From positions 1-38,392 of the forward strand of contig NZ_CALIMF010000022.1 in the NCBI RefSeq assembly GCF_938028735.1: a DNA stretch of 38,392 bases. The letters are read 5' to 3'. The stretch is from an uncultured Thermanaerothrix sp. GTDB lineage: Bacteria > Chloroflexota > Anaerolineae > Anaerolineales > Anaerolineaceae. Below the pieces are notes generated by a model that was not told the origin of the DNA, did no database searches, and saw nothing but the letters and a program-made list of their open reading frames with translations. Positions 25,655-33,890 of the stretch are shown here, piece by piece. Every line of letters begins with the position of its first letter. The first letter of the stretch is position 1. The position numbers were made by a program, and so were the translations under genes.

Positions 25655-27117
25655 CCCTGAACACTCAGAAGCCACGTATTTTCATCTCTGCCGATCACGG
25701 CCTGGCCGTGGTGTACTTTCTGCAAAGTGATGTCGTCCCCACCCTTCTCGAGGCTGGGGCTGAGGTGATTGTGCTCAGCGACGACAGCCTGACCACGCAA
25801 CTGGCCCAGCGCTTTGGTCGCCCTGGCCTGACCTTTGAGGGCCTGCGCCTGGCGCAGGCGCGCGCCTATGAGCAGCAGCATGACCGCGAGTGGCAGTGGT
25901 GGCTGGGCTTCCTGCGCCGTGTGGGCAGTTCGCGGCGCATCAACACCGGCGCTACCGATAGTTACATCCGCCAGGTGGTGGTGGAAGCGGGCAACCGCCG
26001 CCGCGTTTTTCTACCTCTGGCCTTGCTGGCGGTGCTGGCGCTGCGCCATAGCCGCGCGGCGCGCCGTGCCCTGCGCCGCGCCCAGTTGCGTTATACCCCT
26101 GGCCTGTACACCGATCTCTTCGAGCGTTACCAGCCCGATCTGGTGGTGGCAGCCACGCCGGGCTGGCGCCTGGATCGCTACTTACTGCGCGAGGCGGCTG
26201 CGCGCGGCATTCGCACGGCCGCGGTGGTGGTGGGCTGGGATAACCCCAGCAGTTACAGCCTGCCCGGCGCCCCGGTGGATTGGATCACCTGCTGGTCGGC
26301 CATTCAGAAGGAAGAACTGGTGCTGGGGTCTGATTGGCCTCCCGAACGCGTACACATTGGCGGCATCCCCTCGTACGATGGCTATTTCCGCCGCACCTGG
26401 GAGATGCCGCGCGAAGATTACTTCCGCCTTCATGGCCTCGACCCTCAACGCAAGTTGATCGCCTATGCCTGCAGTTTTGTCTCGTTCTCGCCCAATTACC
26501 AGAACGTGGAAGCCTTGGCGCGCCTGGTTGCCAGTGATGCGTTGGCTGAACCAGCGCAGTTGCTGGTGCGCCTGCACCCCAACCACTTCTGGAACGTTCA
26601 TCTCTTCCGCAACGAGGCGGATAAAATCCGCCGCCTGGCGCGCGAACTGCCCCACGTGCACGTGGTGGAACCGGTGCCGCTGGGGGGCGAACTGGGGCAC
26701 TACTCGGGTGAGGACATGCCCGAAAAGGCCTCGATGATGGCGCATGCGGATGTGTTCACCACGGTTTACTCGACCATGGTGGTGGAGACAGCCATCCACG
26801 ACCGCCCCATCGTCAGCGTGTGCCTGGATGTGCCCGGCGGCTGGAACGTGCCGCGCAAGTACTCGCTGCCGCTTTCTAAAATCGGCAATTGGCCAACTCA
26901 TCTGCGCTTTCGCCGGGCGGGGGCAGGCAAGGTGGCGCTGAACGAGCGCGAACTGGTTGCCGCGCTCAACCATTATCTCCAAAATCCACAGGCTGATCAC
27001 GAGAAACGGCAGCGCTTCGTCCGCGACGAAGTGACCTTCACCGACGGCTCGGCGGGGCGGCGTACCGGTGAATTCCTGTTTTCGCTGTTGCAGCGCCCTC
27101 CAGGAGGTTGGGAATGA
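25651..27117 (+). CDS. GT-B fold glycosyl/glycerophosphotransferase-like protein
   Basis: The C-terminal half of this 488-residue protein carries the pattern RLHPNHF ... ADVFTTVYSTMVVETAIHDRPIVSV, as in the CDP-glycerol glycerophosphotransferase and UDP-GlcNAc 2-epimerase-like GT-B superfamily. In this pattern the Ser/Thr and Glu bind the donor phosphate. The N-terminal half starts with RIFISADHGLAVVYFLQSD and holds VGWDNPSSYSLPG. A basic hydrophobic segment (RRRVFLPLALLAVLALRHSRAARRALRRAQ) in the middle of the N-terminal half may be membrane-associated. It is translationally coupled to both neighbours by ATGA overlaps. The donor is unknown; a CMP-sugar made by the last operon gene is possible but unproven. 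Confidence 0.7.
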   Translation: MTLNTQKPRIFISADHGLAVVYFLQSDVVPTLLEAGAEVIVLSDDSLTTQLAQRFGRPGLTFEGLRLAQARAYEQQHDREWQWWLGFLRRVGSSRRINTGATDSYIRQVVVEAGNRRRVFLPLALLAVLALRHSRAARRALRRAQLRYTPGLYTDLFERYQPDLVVAATPGWRLDRYLLREAAARGIRTAAVVVGWDNPSSYSLPGAPVDWITCWSAIQKEELVLGSDWPPERVHIGGIPSYDGYFRRTWEMPREDYFRLHGLDPQRKLIAYACSFVSFSPNYQNVEALARLVASDALAEPAQLLVRLHPNHFWNVHLFRNEADKIRRLARELPHVHVVEPVPLGGELGHYSGEDMPEKASMMAHADVFTTVYSTMVVETAIHDRPIVSVCLDVPGGWNVPRKYSLPLSKIGNWPTHLRFRRAGAGKVALNERELVAALNHYLQNPQADHEKRQRFVRDEVTFTDGSAGRRTGEFLFSLLQRPPGGWE

Positions 27118-28136
27118 AAGTGCTGATTGCCGGTTTTGGTTCTATCGGGCGCCGTCACTTTCACAACCTGCTCATGCTGGGAGAGCGGGATTTGATCTTT
27201 TACCGCACCCAGCGCAGCACCCTGCCCACCGATGAGCTAAAGGACTACGTGGTGGAAACGGATTTGGAAGCGGCGCTGGCTCATCAGCCGGATGCGGTGA
27301 TCGTGGCTAACCCGACCGCCCTACACTTGGAGGTGGCCATCCCGGCGGCACGGCGTGGCTGTCACTTGTTACTGGAGAAACCCATTGCCCACACCCTGGA
27401 AGGCGTGGCCGACCTGCGCGCCGCAGTGGCCCAGAGTGGCGCCCGGGTGCTGGTGGGGTTTCAGTTTCGCTACCATCCCAGCCTGCGTCGCGTCAAGCGC
27501 TGGCTGGAGGAAGGCGCCATCGGCCGTCCGGTGCATGTGCGCGCCCATTGGGGCGAGTATCTGCCCGCCTGGCACCCCTGGGAGGATTATCGCCGCAGTT
27601 ACGCCGCCCGTCCCGACTTGGGGGGCGGGGTGGTGCTTACGCTGTGCCATCCCTTCGATTACCTGCGCTGGCTACTCGGCGAGGTGGAGAGCGTCAGTGC
27701 CAACCTGGCCACGCTGGGCGATTTGGAGATCCCGGTGGAAGATACGGCGGATATCAGCCTGCAGTTCCAATCCGGTGCGCTGGCACAGGTGCACCTGGAT
27801 TACATTCAGCGCCCACCCAATCATCACCTGGAGATTATCGGCACAGCGGGCATGATCCGCTGGGATAACACCTACGGCACCTGCCGCGTTTACCGCGCCA
27901 GCACCGAGACCTGGGAGACCTACACGCCGCCGAGCGGGTTTGAGCGCAACGACATGTTTCTGGACGAACTGCGCCACTTCCGGCGGGTGGTGGCCGGGGA
28001 GGAAGCCCCCTACTGCACCCTGGAGGACGGTATTCAGGCGCTGGCGATTGCCCTGGCGGCGCACGAATCCAGCCGTCGCGGTCGGCGCATACGGTTGGAG
28101 GAGTTCTTATCCACTGCCCTTGAGGGAGGGGTATGA
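27114..28136 (+). CDS. Gfo/Idh/MocA family NAD(P)-dependent sugar dehydrogenase
   Basis: It has 340 residues from ATG 27114, with AGGAGG at 27102-27107 and an ATGA overlap with the preceding gene. The Rossmann motif is AGFGSIGRRHF (6-16). The EKP motif carrying the catalytic lysine is at 88-90 and a likely catalytic H179-x-x-D182 (HPFDY) follows. The C-terminal half is the mixed beta-sheet substrate domain. Members oxidise or reduce a sugar hydroxyl, often on a nucleotide-sugar. The following SDR and cytidylyltransferase suggest modification of a nonulosonic acid or of its precursor. Confidence 0.9.
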   Translation: MKVLIAGFGSIGRRHFHNLLMLGERDLIFYRTQRSTLPTDELKDYVVETDLEAALAHQPDAVIVANPTALHLEVAIPAARRGCHLLLEKPIAHTLEGVADLRAAVAQSGARVLVGFQFRYHPSLRRVKRWLEEGAIGRPVHVRAHWGEYLPAWHPWEDYRRSYAARPDLGGGVVLTLCHPFDYLRWLLGEVESVSANLATLGDLEIPVEDTADISLQFQSGALAQVHLDYIQRPPNHHLEIIGTAGMIRWDNTYGTCRVYRASTETWETYTPPSGFERNDMFLDELRHFRRVVAGEEAPYCTLEDGIQALAIALAAHESSRRGRRIRLEEFLSTALEGGV

Positions 28137-28963
28137 CGTCGATCTTTGATTTGTTCAAACTGGATGGCCGCGTTGCTGTGGTCACTGGTGGGGCCGGCCT
28201 GTTAGGGCGCGAGTTTGCGCGCACCTTGGCCGAGGCCGGGGCAGCGGTGGTGGTGGCCGATATTCAGGCGGCTGCGGCCGAGGCCGTGGCCGCAGACCTG
28301 AGCGCTCAGGGTTATCCTGCCTTGGGCGTGCGTCTGGATGTGACCGACCCGGCGGCGGTGCGCGACCTAGTGACCACCACCCTGGCGCGCTTTGGACGGC
28401 TGGATATCTTGGTCAACAGCGCCGCACTGGACCCTAAATTTGACCCAGAGGCACTGGCGCGCGGCATCGTTCCCGGACGCTTTGAGGATTTTCCGCTGGA
28501 CCTGTGGAACCAGGCGCTGGCGGTCAACCTGACTGGCATCTTTTTGGTGACCCAGGCGTGTGTGCAGCCCATGTTGGCGCAGGGCAAGGGCAGCATCATC
28601 AACCTCTGCTCGACCTACGGGCTGACCGGCCCTGACCAGCGCATCTACGTACGCGCAGATGGTCAGCGCGTGGGCTACAAGCCGGTTTACTACACCGTGA
28701 CCAAGGCCGGCGTGCTGGGGTTCACCAAGTACCTGGCGGCTTACTACGCCGGGACGCAGATTCGAGTGAACGCGCTCACGCCGGGAGGCGTTTACAACCA
28801 GCACGACGAGGAATTTGTGCGCCAGTACGCCGCGCGCACCATCCTGGGGCGTATGGCGCGTAAGGACGAGATGAACGGCGCACTGCTCTTTCTGGCCTCG
28901 GATGCGTCTTCCTACATGACCGGCGCCAATTTGATTGTAGACGGAGGGTGGACAGCATGGTAG
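28133..28963 (+). CDS. SDR family oxidoreductase (PtmA-like by context)
   Basis: This 276-residue classical short-chain dehydrogenase has the cofactor motif TGGAGLLG (18-25), the NSA motif, the catalytic serine in CSTYG, Y187-x-x-x-K191, and a C-terminal GANLIVDGGW. The segment STYGLTGPDQRIY and the residues after VNALTPGGV resemble the SDRs encoded next to CMP-legionaminate-type cytidylyltransferase genes (PtmA-like). That resemblance is from memory and should be checked. ATGA overlap couples it to the dehydrogenase before it, and seven bases overlap with the next gene. Confidence 0.88.
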   Translation: MTSIFDLFKLDGRVAVVTGGAGLLGREFARTLAEAGAAVVVADIQAAAAEAVAADLSAQGYPALGVRLDVTDPAAVRDLVTTTLARFGRLDILVNSAALDPKFDPEALARGIVPGRFEDFPLDLWNQALAVNLTGIFLVTQACVQPMLAQGKGSIINLCSTYGLTGPDQRIYVRADGQRVGYKPVYYTVTKAGVLGFTKYLAAYYAGTQIRVNALTPGGVYNQHDEEFVRQYAARTILGRMARKDEMNGALLFLASDASSYMTGANLIVDGGWTAW

Positions 28964-30186
28964 CGCCTGAAGTGCTTGCCCTCATCCCGGCGCGAGGGGG
29001 CTCCAAGGGCATCCCGCGTAAGAACATCCGCCTTTTCGCCGGGCATCCCCTGATTGCCTACAGCATTGCTGCGGCGCGCCAGGCCGAGACGGTCACCCGG
29101 GTGATTGTCTCGACGGACGATGTGGAGATTGCCGGGGTGGCGCGGGCCTACGGCGCCGAGACGCCCTTCCTGCGCCCGCCCGAACTGGCGCAGGATGATA
29201 CTACCGACCTGCCCGTTTTTGAACACGCCCTGCGCTGGTTGGCCGAGCACGAAGGCTATCACCCCGATATAGTGGTGCAGTTGCGCCCCACCTCGCCGGT
29301 GCGCCCACGCGGGTTGGTGGATGCGGCCGTGCGCTTGCTGCTGGCGCACCCGGCAGCCGATTCGGTACGCGGGGTGGTGCCGGCGGGGCAAAATCCCTTC
29401 AAGATGTGGCGCCTTGATCCCCATAGCGGGGCCCTGCAGCCTCTACTGAGCCTGCCCGGCGTCCCCGAACCCTACAACGCGCCGCGCCAGAGCCTACCTC
29501 TCGTCTTCTGGCAAACTGGTCATATTGACGCTATCCGCACGGCGACCATTCTGGAGAAGCACTCGATGAGTGGAGCGGTGATCCTGCCGTTACAGGTGGA
29601 CCCGCGCTACACGGTGGATATTGATACCCCCACCGACTGGCAGCGCGCCGAATGGCTGGTTTATTTCGGTGGGCTGGATATGGTCCAGCCGACGCCGCGT
29701 CGCCCCCTGCCCGAGCGGGTAGCGCTGGTGGTGTTTGATTTCGATGGGGTGATGACGGATAACCGTGTTTGGGTGGATGGCGAGGGGCATGAGTTTGTGG
29801 CCGCTTACCGCTCCGACAGCATCGGTATCCACCGCCTTGTGGAGGCCGGCATCCAGGCGCTGGTGCTCTCGGCGGAGACTAACCCGGTGGTAGAGGCGCG
29901 CTGTCGCAAGATCGGCCTGCCCGTTTTGCAAGGGGTGCGGGATAAGGCTACTGCGCTGCGTCAGGTGCTGGCCGAACGCGGGCTGGAGGCCGCCCAAGTG
30001 ATCTACATGGGCAATGACATCAACGATCTGCCCTGCTTCCCGCTGGTGGGGTGCGCAGTGGCGCCAGCGGATGCTCAGCCGGAGGTGCTGCGTGCCGCCG
30101 ACCTCATCCTTTCCCGGGCCGGTGGGCATGGGGCAGTGCGCGAGTTGTGCGACCTGCTGGTGCACCGACAGCAGACGCGCGCTTAG
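28957..30186 (+). CDS. CMP-nonulosonate cytidylyltransferase fused to KdsC-like HAD phosphatase
   Basis: It has 409 residues from ATG 28957, with GGAGGG eight bases upstream. The N-terminal domain (1-235) has LIPARGGSKGIPRKNI at 9-24, RPTSPVRP and a VDIDTPTDW end, typical of NeuA-type enzymes that activate sialic, legionaminic or similar acids with CTP. The C-terminal domain (255-405) is a HAD of the KdsC class: DFDGVMTD at 261-268, SAETN, KATALRQVL and GNDINDLPC. KdsC-class enzymes remove phosphate from an ulosonate 8- or 9-phosphate. The fusion could dephosphorylate and then activate the same sugar. A similar order occurs in animal CMAS. No NeuB-type synthase is present here. Confidence 0.88.
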   Translation: MVAPEVLALIPARGGSKGIPRKNIRLFAGHPLIAYSIAAARQAETVTRVIVSTDDVEIAGVARAYGAETPFLRPPELAQDDTTDLPVFEHALRWLAEHEGYHPDIVVQLRPTSPVRPRGLVDAAVRLLLAHPAADSVRGVVPAGQNPFKMWRLDPHSGALQPLLSLPGVPEPYNAPRQSLPLVFWQTGHIDAIRTATILEKHSMSGAVILPLQVDPRYTVDIDTPTDWQRAEWLVYFGGLDMVQPTPRRPLPERVALVVFDFDGVMTDNRVWVDGEGHEFVAAYRSDSIGIHRLVEAGIQALVLSAETNPVVEARCRKIGLPVLQGVRDKATALRQVLAERGLEAAQVIYMGNDINDLPCFPLVGCAVAPADAQPEVLRAADLILSRAGGHGAVRELCDLLVHRQQTRA

Positions 30187-30938
30187 TCGGCTCCATCCGA
30201 TCTGCCCTGAGGGATGACCACTTGCCCCGTGGCCGGCTCTCCCAGGGTGAGCACCTGCTCGGGGTGGTGGAGCACCAGCCAGGCGGTGTAAGCCGCCACC
30301 AGGGCATTGAGTTCGCTGGGGCTGTGGATCAAATGCAGGGGCAGTTGCCCGCGGCGCAGGCGGTGGCGGGTGATCTCTTCGAAAAAGCGCATGGGATCTG
30401 CAATACCCAGCCCGGCATCGCTGAGGAGAATTTGGCGTTGCCAGCGGCCTTCCAGGCGATGGGCCGGGAGGAGGGAGGCTTGCCCCAGGAGCGCAGCAAA
30501 GGCGGCTTCGGCGGGCACTTCCAGCCACTGGCGCGGTGCCTCGGGATGGGGGTGGGGGCGGTAGCCCAGTTCGTCCAGGCGTTGGTAGAGGGCGAAGGCG
30601 CGGCGCATCCAGGGCGGGGCGTCTTCGGCGCGGGCGGGGGTGTGGTAGGTGGGCAGCCCCCTGGCCTGGAGCAGGCGCTCAGCCGGGCGCAGGGGGACGT
30701 GCGCCCGCCGTGTGGGTGGCGGTGGGTTGGCCACGGCCGGCTCGTGTACCGGGCGTGGGGGCGCATTGACGGCGACCAGCGCGCGGCTCTGACCAGCGGT
30801 GAAGGCGAGCACATCCGCCAGGCGGCCCGTGCCGAGGGCCAGCAGGCGCAGGTCGGCATCCAAGGCGGCGTAGCAGAAGGGCGGCCGCCCGCCGCCGGGG
30901 TCAATGCCCACGCAGAGAGGGGAAGCGGAAGCCGGCAT
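30183..30938 (-). CDS. DUF429 domain protein (predicted RNase H-like fold)
   Basis: This protein has 251 residues from ATG 30938; a GTG immediately upstream (30941) is an alternative start. It has an N-terminal CVGIDPGGG followed by FCYAALD, a mid segment ALVAVNAPP, and a C-terminal ELNALVAAYTAWL ... GEPATGQVVIP block, matching DUF429. Comparative work predicts an RNase H-like nuclease fold for DUF429, but no activity is established. VNAPP replaces the usual IDAP, so one putative acidic residue is missing. It overlaps the end of the cytidylyltransferase gene tail-to-tail by four bases. Confidence 0.75.
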   Translation of the reverse strand: MPASASPLCVGIDPGGGRPPFCYAALDADLRLLALGTGRLADVLAFTAGQSRALVAVNAPPRPVHEPAVANPPPPTRRAHVPLRPAERLLQARGLPTYHTPARAEDAPPWMRRAFALYQRLDELGYRPHPHPEAPRQWLEVPAEAAFAALLGQASLLPAHRLEGRWQRQILLSDAGLGIADPMRFFEEITRHRLRRGQLPLHLIHSPSELNALVAAYTAWLVLHHPEQVLTLGEPATGQVVIPQGRSDGAD

Positions 30939-31063
30939 CACGCTTTAACTTTAGCCCAAAGTGCGGTGTGAGGCAACGGGCAAGAGGACGGGAGTTTGCG
31001 CAGAAACGTGTATGGGCCGGGGGGATCACCGCGCTGTCTTCCCTTGCGCTGGGTAGCGCTGAG

Positions 31064-31095
31064 GTGACTGTTTCAAGATTGGTAAATAGTCAGGG
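31064..31095 (+). repeat. Left terminal inverted repeat of the insertion sequence
   Basis: It begins GTGACTGTTT and pairs with 32109-32140 on the opposite strand. Confidence 0.65.
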
Positions 31096-31137
31096 ACAAG
31101 GCGCTCTAATAGGCAGATTATGGGCATTTGCTGGAGA

Positions 31138-32115
31138 TCACGCCGCCCAATGGGTCAGATCCACGCCTTGAGCCAGGTGATTGCCACTGTAGGCGATCAA
31201 ACGGCTGACGTTGAGCACCGACTGTTGGCGTTGGTAGCCCCACATGGTACGATAGCGTTCCTCGATCCACCCACCAATGGCACGCTGGCTGGCATTGTGG
31301 GTGCCATCCAGGATGTTATCTTCGTTAGCATCCTGCCGAGTGCGATAAAAGGTCAAACGCAGCCACAGGCTCCAGCGGTCGAGGAACAGATTGCGTAAGC
31401 GGTAAGCCAAGCCGGCTGATTGCCCAGGGCGCGGCGCGGGGGCTCTGGCATCGCGCAGGTATAAGCCTTCAAGGATGGCTTGTTGCTCGGGCAGCCGGGT
31501 ATGGATCCGTTCGCTGAGCCGTTGTAAATCGGCCAGGGCGTGTTGGGGGGCGATCCCGAGGCTGGCCAAGGCATGACCACCTGTACCGGTTGGGATGGCC
31601 TGGGCAGGTGCTCGATCAAGGCCTCGGTACGGCGCACGACGTGACTTTTGCCCACCTGCTGGAATAGGCCTGGCCGATCGGCAACCGTCTTGAAGGTATC
31701 CGCATCCTCGCTGACCAGGACTCGCGCCTGCATGCTCTCGGCGATCGGAGCGACCCATTCTTGCACACTTTGGGCGTCTTCGCCAGACAGTTGGCCGATG
31801 GTCAGTACCCAACCGGTGCGGGCATCCACCGCGATCCCGATCGGCCGCCATTTCCCCGTGCCCTTCACACTGGCCAGGGCTTTCGTCCGATAACCTTCTA
31901 AAAACCGTCTCCGTTTCATCTTTCGGCGCTTCCTGGCGCATCCGCAAGGATTGGCCTTTGCACTGCGGGTGAGCACACCGCTCGGGTTTGAGAAATTGCT
32001 CCGGTGCAACCACTGGTAAAATCAGACTGAGGCGCGTATCATCAAGCCACCTTTGCTTTAAGTTTTGTTTGCAGGGCGATTCGCCAATCGCCCCGGAAAT
32101 GCTATCAACCCCCAC
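31138..32115 (-). pseudogene. Frameshifted DDE transposase remnant
   Basis: The product is split between two reading frames. The N-terminal part (frame ending near 31940) has a zinc-ribbon start, CAHPQCKGQSLRM. The middle (about 31590-31905, shifted by one base) reads as a DDE core: GIAVDARTGWVLTIGQLSGE, followed by VLVSEDADTFKTVADRPG and HVVRRTEALI. The end returns to the first frame with LFLDRWSLW, DGTHNASQRAIGGWIEERYR and a tail ending LTHWAA. At least two frameshifts are needed, and the segment normally joining the zinc ribbon to the core looks deleted. It is therefore inactive, although the long open frame makes it look intact. Confidence 0.75.
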
Positions 32116-32140
32116 TTTTTACCTGTTTTAAAACAGTCGC
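32109..32140 (-). repeat. Right terminal inverted repeat of the insertion sequence
   Basis: Read on the minus strand it begins GCGACTGTTT and matches the left repeat at 31064-31095. Confidence 0.65.
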
Positions 32141-32313
32141 TAAATATGGCTTTGCCTTTTCCTTTCCACCCGATTGGAATATCAGCGGTGAAGAGACCCA
32201 TTTCGTCGTCTTGCCAGTCGCACTACACCGGGGTTTGAACTCCCTATCGGGTTTAAGTTCATTTATGAGACGGAGGTCTCGATCCCACGTAGCGGGATAG
32301 GCGCGGGTGAGAG

Positions 32314-32436
32314 GTGCTGGATCAGGACTATATTAATTTTCTGGGCAAGATCATTCCCCACCAAGTGTTGGTCTACCAAAGCGAGGTTACCCGGTGCTCT
32401 ATAACTAGGCTTGTGAAACCCGTGCAGATGATATGA
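32314..32436 (+). CDS. Tiny ORF, 40 residues, possible gene remnant
   Basis: From GTG 32314 it reads VLDQDYINFLGKIIPHQVLVY and then degenerates into less protein-like sequence before TGA. Composition of the first half looks like real coding sequence. An in-frame stop lies only two codons before the GTG. It overlaps the next small ORF as ATGA. Either a relic of a gene broken by the nearby insertion sequence or a very small gene; no family recognised. Confidence 0.25.
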   Translation: MLDQDYINFLGKIIPHQVLVYQSEVTRCSITRLVKPVQMI

Positions 32437-32549
32437 TCCTCGCCATCAGCCTGGATTCCCTAGATATCGTTCAGCGTGCCATTCCGCCCGAGATTCAAGT
32501 CGTTGCCGATCAGATTGCGGAATCGTTTGAGCGGGTTAAACCGAGATGA
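32433..32549 (+). CDS. Tiny ORF, 38 residues, possible gene remnant
   Basis: It starts at ATG 32433 inside the stop of the previous ORF. The product (MILAISLDSLDIVQRAIPPE then IQVVADQIAESFERVKPR) is well-behaved, amphipathic and largely helical. It is reminiscent of small antitoxin-like or truncated proteins but matches nothing I can name. Confidence 0.3.
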   Translation: MILAISLDSLDIVQRAIPPEIQVVADQIAESFERVKPR

Positions 32550-32775
32550 CCAGGCCCCGGTCAGTCCAACTTATCTCGACAACAACAAGGGCAAGATAAA
32601 TAGGAGTAGCACTCTTATCCATATTCTTGGGGTAGAAGAGATATAGTTATTCCCTGCAATGGATCAAACCATAATTCTTGGATTCGGAAATCCACAATTG
32701 AAATGCTCTCATTACTGTTTTACCATACGAATTTAGGAAGGTCTTCAGAACCAATCCAATATAGAGGCAAGGATT

Positions 32776-33312
32776 ATGATAAGACAACTCATTTTTATGT
32801 TGGTGGTTTTAGCGTTGTTGTTATTCCTAAACCTGGGGACTGCAAACGCAAATGGACTGCAGGCAAACACCCATAACTGGAAGCGATCACCCCAGGGCAC
32901 CTATTACATTGCCATCCCGTTTGAGAGCGTTTCAGAGATTCAGCTGCCTAAAGGTATTTATGTGATCTCTGCTGGTGGATGTAAAATATTCACCAAAGGC
33001 ATTGATATTTACAATTCTCTACGAATCAAGGTAGCCACTTATGCTCAAGAGATTAGCTGGTGTTATGATGCTCAAAAGATCACCAGCCTGTCGCGCACGC
33101 GTTGGGGAACGGTCAATTTTCCCATATACCAGTTTAACGGGCACATTGGAAGCACCGAGTCAGGCGGGAAGGGTCAAGCCCTATATCGTGCCTGGACCCA
33201 AGGCGCATTCTGCGAGATTGCACCCGGAATGGGCTGTGTATGGAATTTTTACCCCTGGGTGGATCAGTATGTCTTTTCAGATGGTTCCTACTGGGGAAAC
33301 GCAGGATGGTAA
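32776..33312 (+). CDS. Secreted four-cysteine protein of unknown function
   Basis: This 178-residue protein has a clear signal peptide: a short basic start, a hydrophobic core over residues 6-20, and an A-N-A cleavage site after residue 25. The mature part is beta-rich, with cysteines at 69, 96, 146 and 154 that could form two disulfides. It has WCYD and a C-terminal VFSDGSYWGNAGW. It vaguely recalls small secreted proteins with a WCY motif in Gram-positive bacteria, but no function can be given. AAGGA precedes the ATG. The gene is AT-richer than the rest of the window, as are the following two genes. Its last bases overlap the start of the small membrane protein gene. Confidence 0.75.
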   Translation: MIRQLIFMLVVLALLLFLNLGTANANGLQANTHNWKRSPQGTYYIAIPFESVSEIQLPKGIYVISAGGCKIFTKGIDIYNSLRIKVATYAQEISWCYDAQKITSLSRTRWGTVNFPIYQFNGHIGSTESGGKGQALYRAWTQGAFCEIAPGMGCVWNFYPWVDQYVFSDGSYWGNAGW

Positions 33313-33653
33313 AGAAGTCACTTTTCTCCCTGCTTCAGCAACCTTCTTCGGCTTGGATCGGAGTAACACTCACGTTACTAATAACATTCGGCATAGTGTT
33401 CTTGATGTCCAAGCAACCATGGCCGTTGGTTGTCATCTTTGGAATCTTGGTATGGTCGAGTTTGGCCATGTATCTAACGACTAAACGCAGGTGGGCAAAG
33501 GAGCTTTCCTTGCTGATCTTCATCTTTAGCCTCTCTGCGCTTTGCCTATCACCGGCTCTATTAATAATTATGGTGTCCCACGAGATGCCTTCAGATAATC
33601 ATCGTATCCTTCTGGAAAAACTGATCCAAATCCGACAATGGCTTGGCCAATGA
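33306..33653 (+). CDS. Small membrane protein paralogous to the tail of the adjacent LuxR-type regulator
   Basis: It has 115 residues from ATG 33306, which overlaps the stop of the secreted protein gene; the longer frame from 33240 lies inside that gene. There are three hydrophobic segments. The region from LLITFG to the terminal GQ aligns with residues ~107-201 of the regulator at 33891: LLITFG, LA-x-YLT, SLLIFI, LC-x-SPA-x-LI and the terminal GQ are shared. It has no DNA-binding domain. It may be a separate membrane partner or modulator of the regulator, or a duplicate that lost its helix-turn-helix part. Confidence 0.65.
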   Translation: MVKKSLFSLLQQPSSAWIGVTLTLLITFGIVFLMSKQPWPLVVIFGILVWSSLAMYLTTKRRWAKELSLLIFIFSLSALCLSPALLIIMVSHEMPSDNHRILLEKLIQIRQWLGQ

Positions 33654-33850
33654 TGCATGAAATTACCTTCGCCAGCTCCCGACTTTTGGTCACTTATACG
33701 CGTGCTAGAAATGAACTAAGAGTTGTTCTTTGTTATGGGTTTTCCGAAAAAACTGTCTTGATAATGCAACCGTTAGTAATGCATTCCACACCCAAGTTGC
33801 CAAAACCGTCATCATCAGACATCTAAGAGGGGGTAAACTTAAATCATGCA

Positions 33851-33881
33851 TTGACATTAAATACCACAGTCTGGGCATAAT
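33851..33881 (+). promoter_or_regulatory. Candidate promoter of the LuxR-type gene
   Basis: TTGACA (33851-33856) and CATAAT (33876-33881) are separated by 19 bases. The predicted start site is about three bases before the ATG at 33891, so the message may be leaderless. Confidence 0.4.
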
Positions 33882-33890
33882 TAAGAAGTC

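Larger units (their letters stand above)
31064..32140. mobile_element. Decayed insertion sequence, about 1.08 kb
   Basis: The ends are imperfect terminal inverted repeats: 31064-31095 and the reverse complement of 32109-32140 match at about 24 of 32 positions. Shared blocks are GACTGTTT, AA and GGTAAA. Between them lies a minus-strand transposase pseudogene. I could not see a clear target-site duplication. The IS family is not certain. Confidence 0.7.
32141..32775. other. AT-richer region between the insertion sequence and the secreted protein gene
   Basis: It contains two short inverted repeats near 32270-32300 (GAGAC...GTCTC and TCCC...GGGA), the two tiny coupled ORFs listed separately, and about 225 bases after 32550 without any recognisable gene. 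Confidence 0.4.

Noticed and set aside
30051..30971. 306-codon plus-strand frame opposite the DUF429 gene
   Set aside because: Gly/Arg/Ala-rich shadow; the DUF429 frame carries the recognisable family blocks.
32270..32300. Short inverted repeats resembling CRISPR or attenuator hairpins
   Set aside because: Single copies without spacing regularity, poly-T or a following gene; not a CRISPR array.
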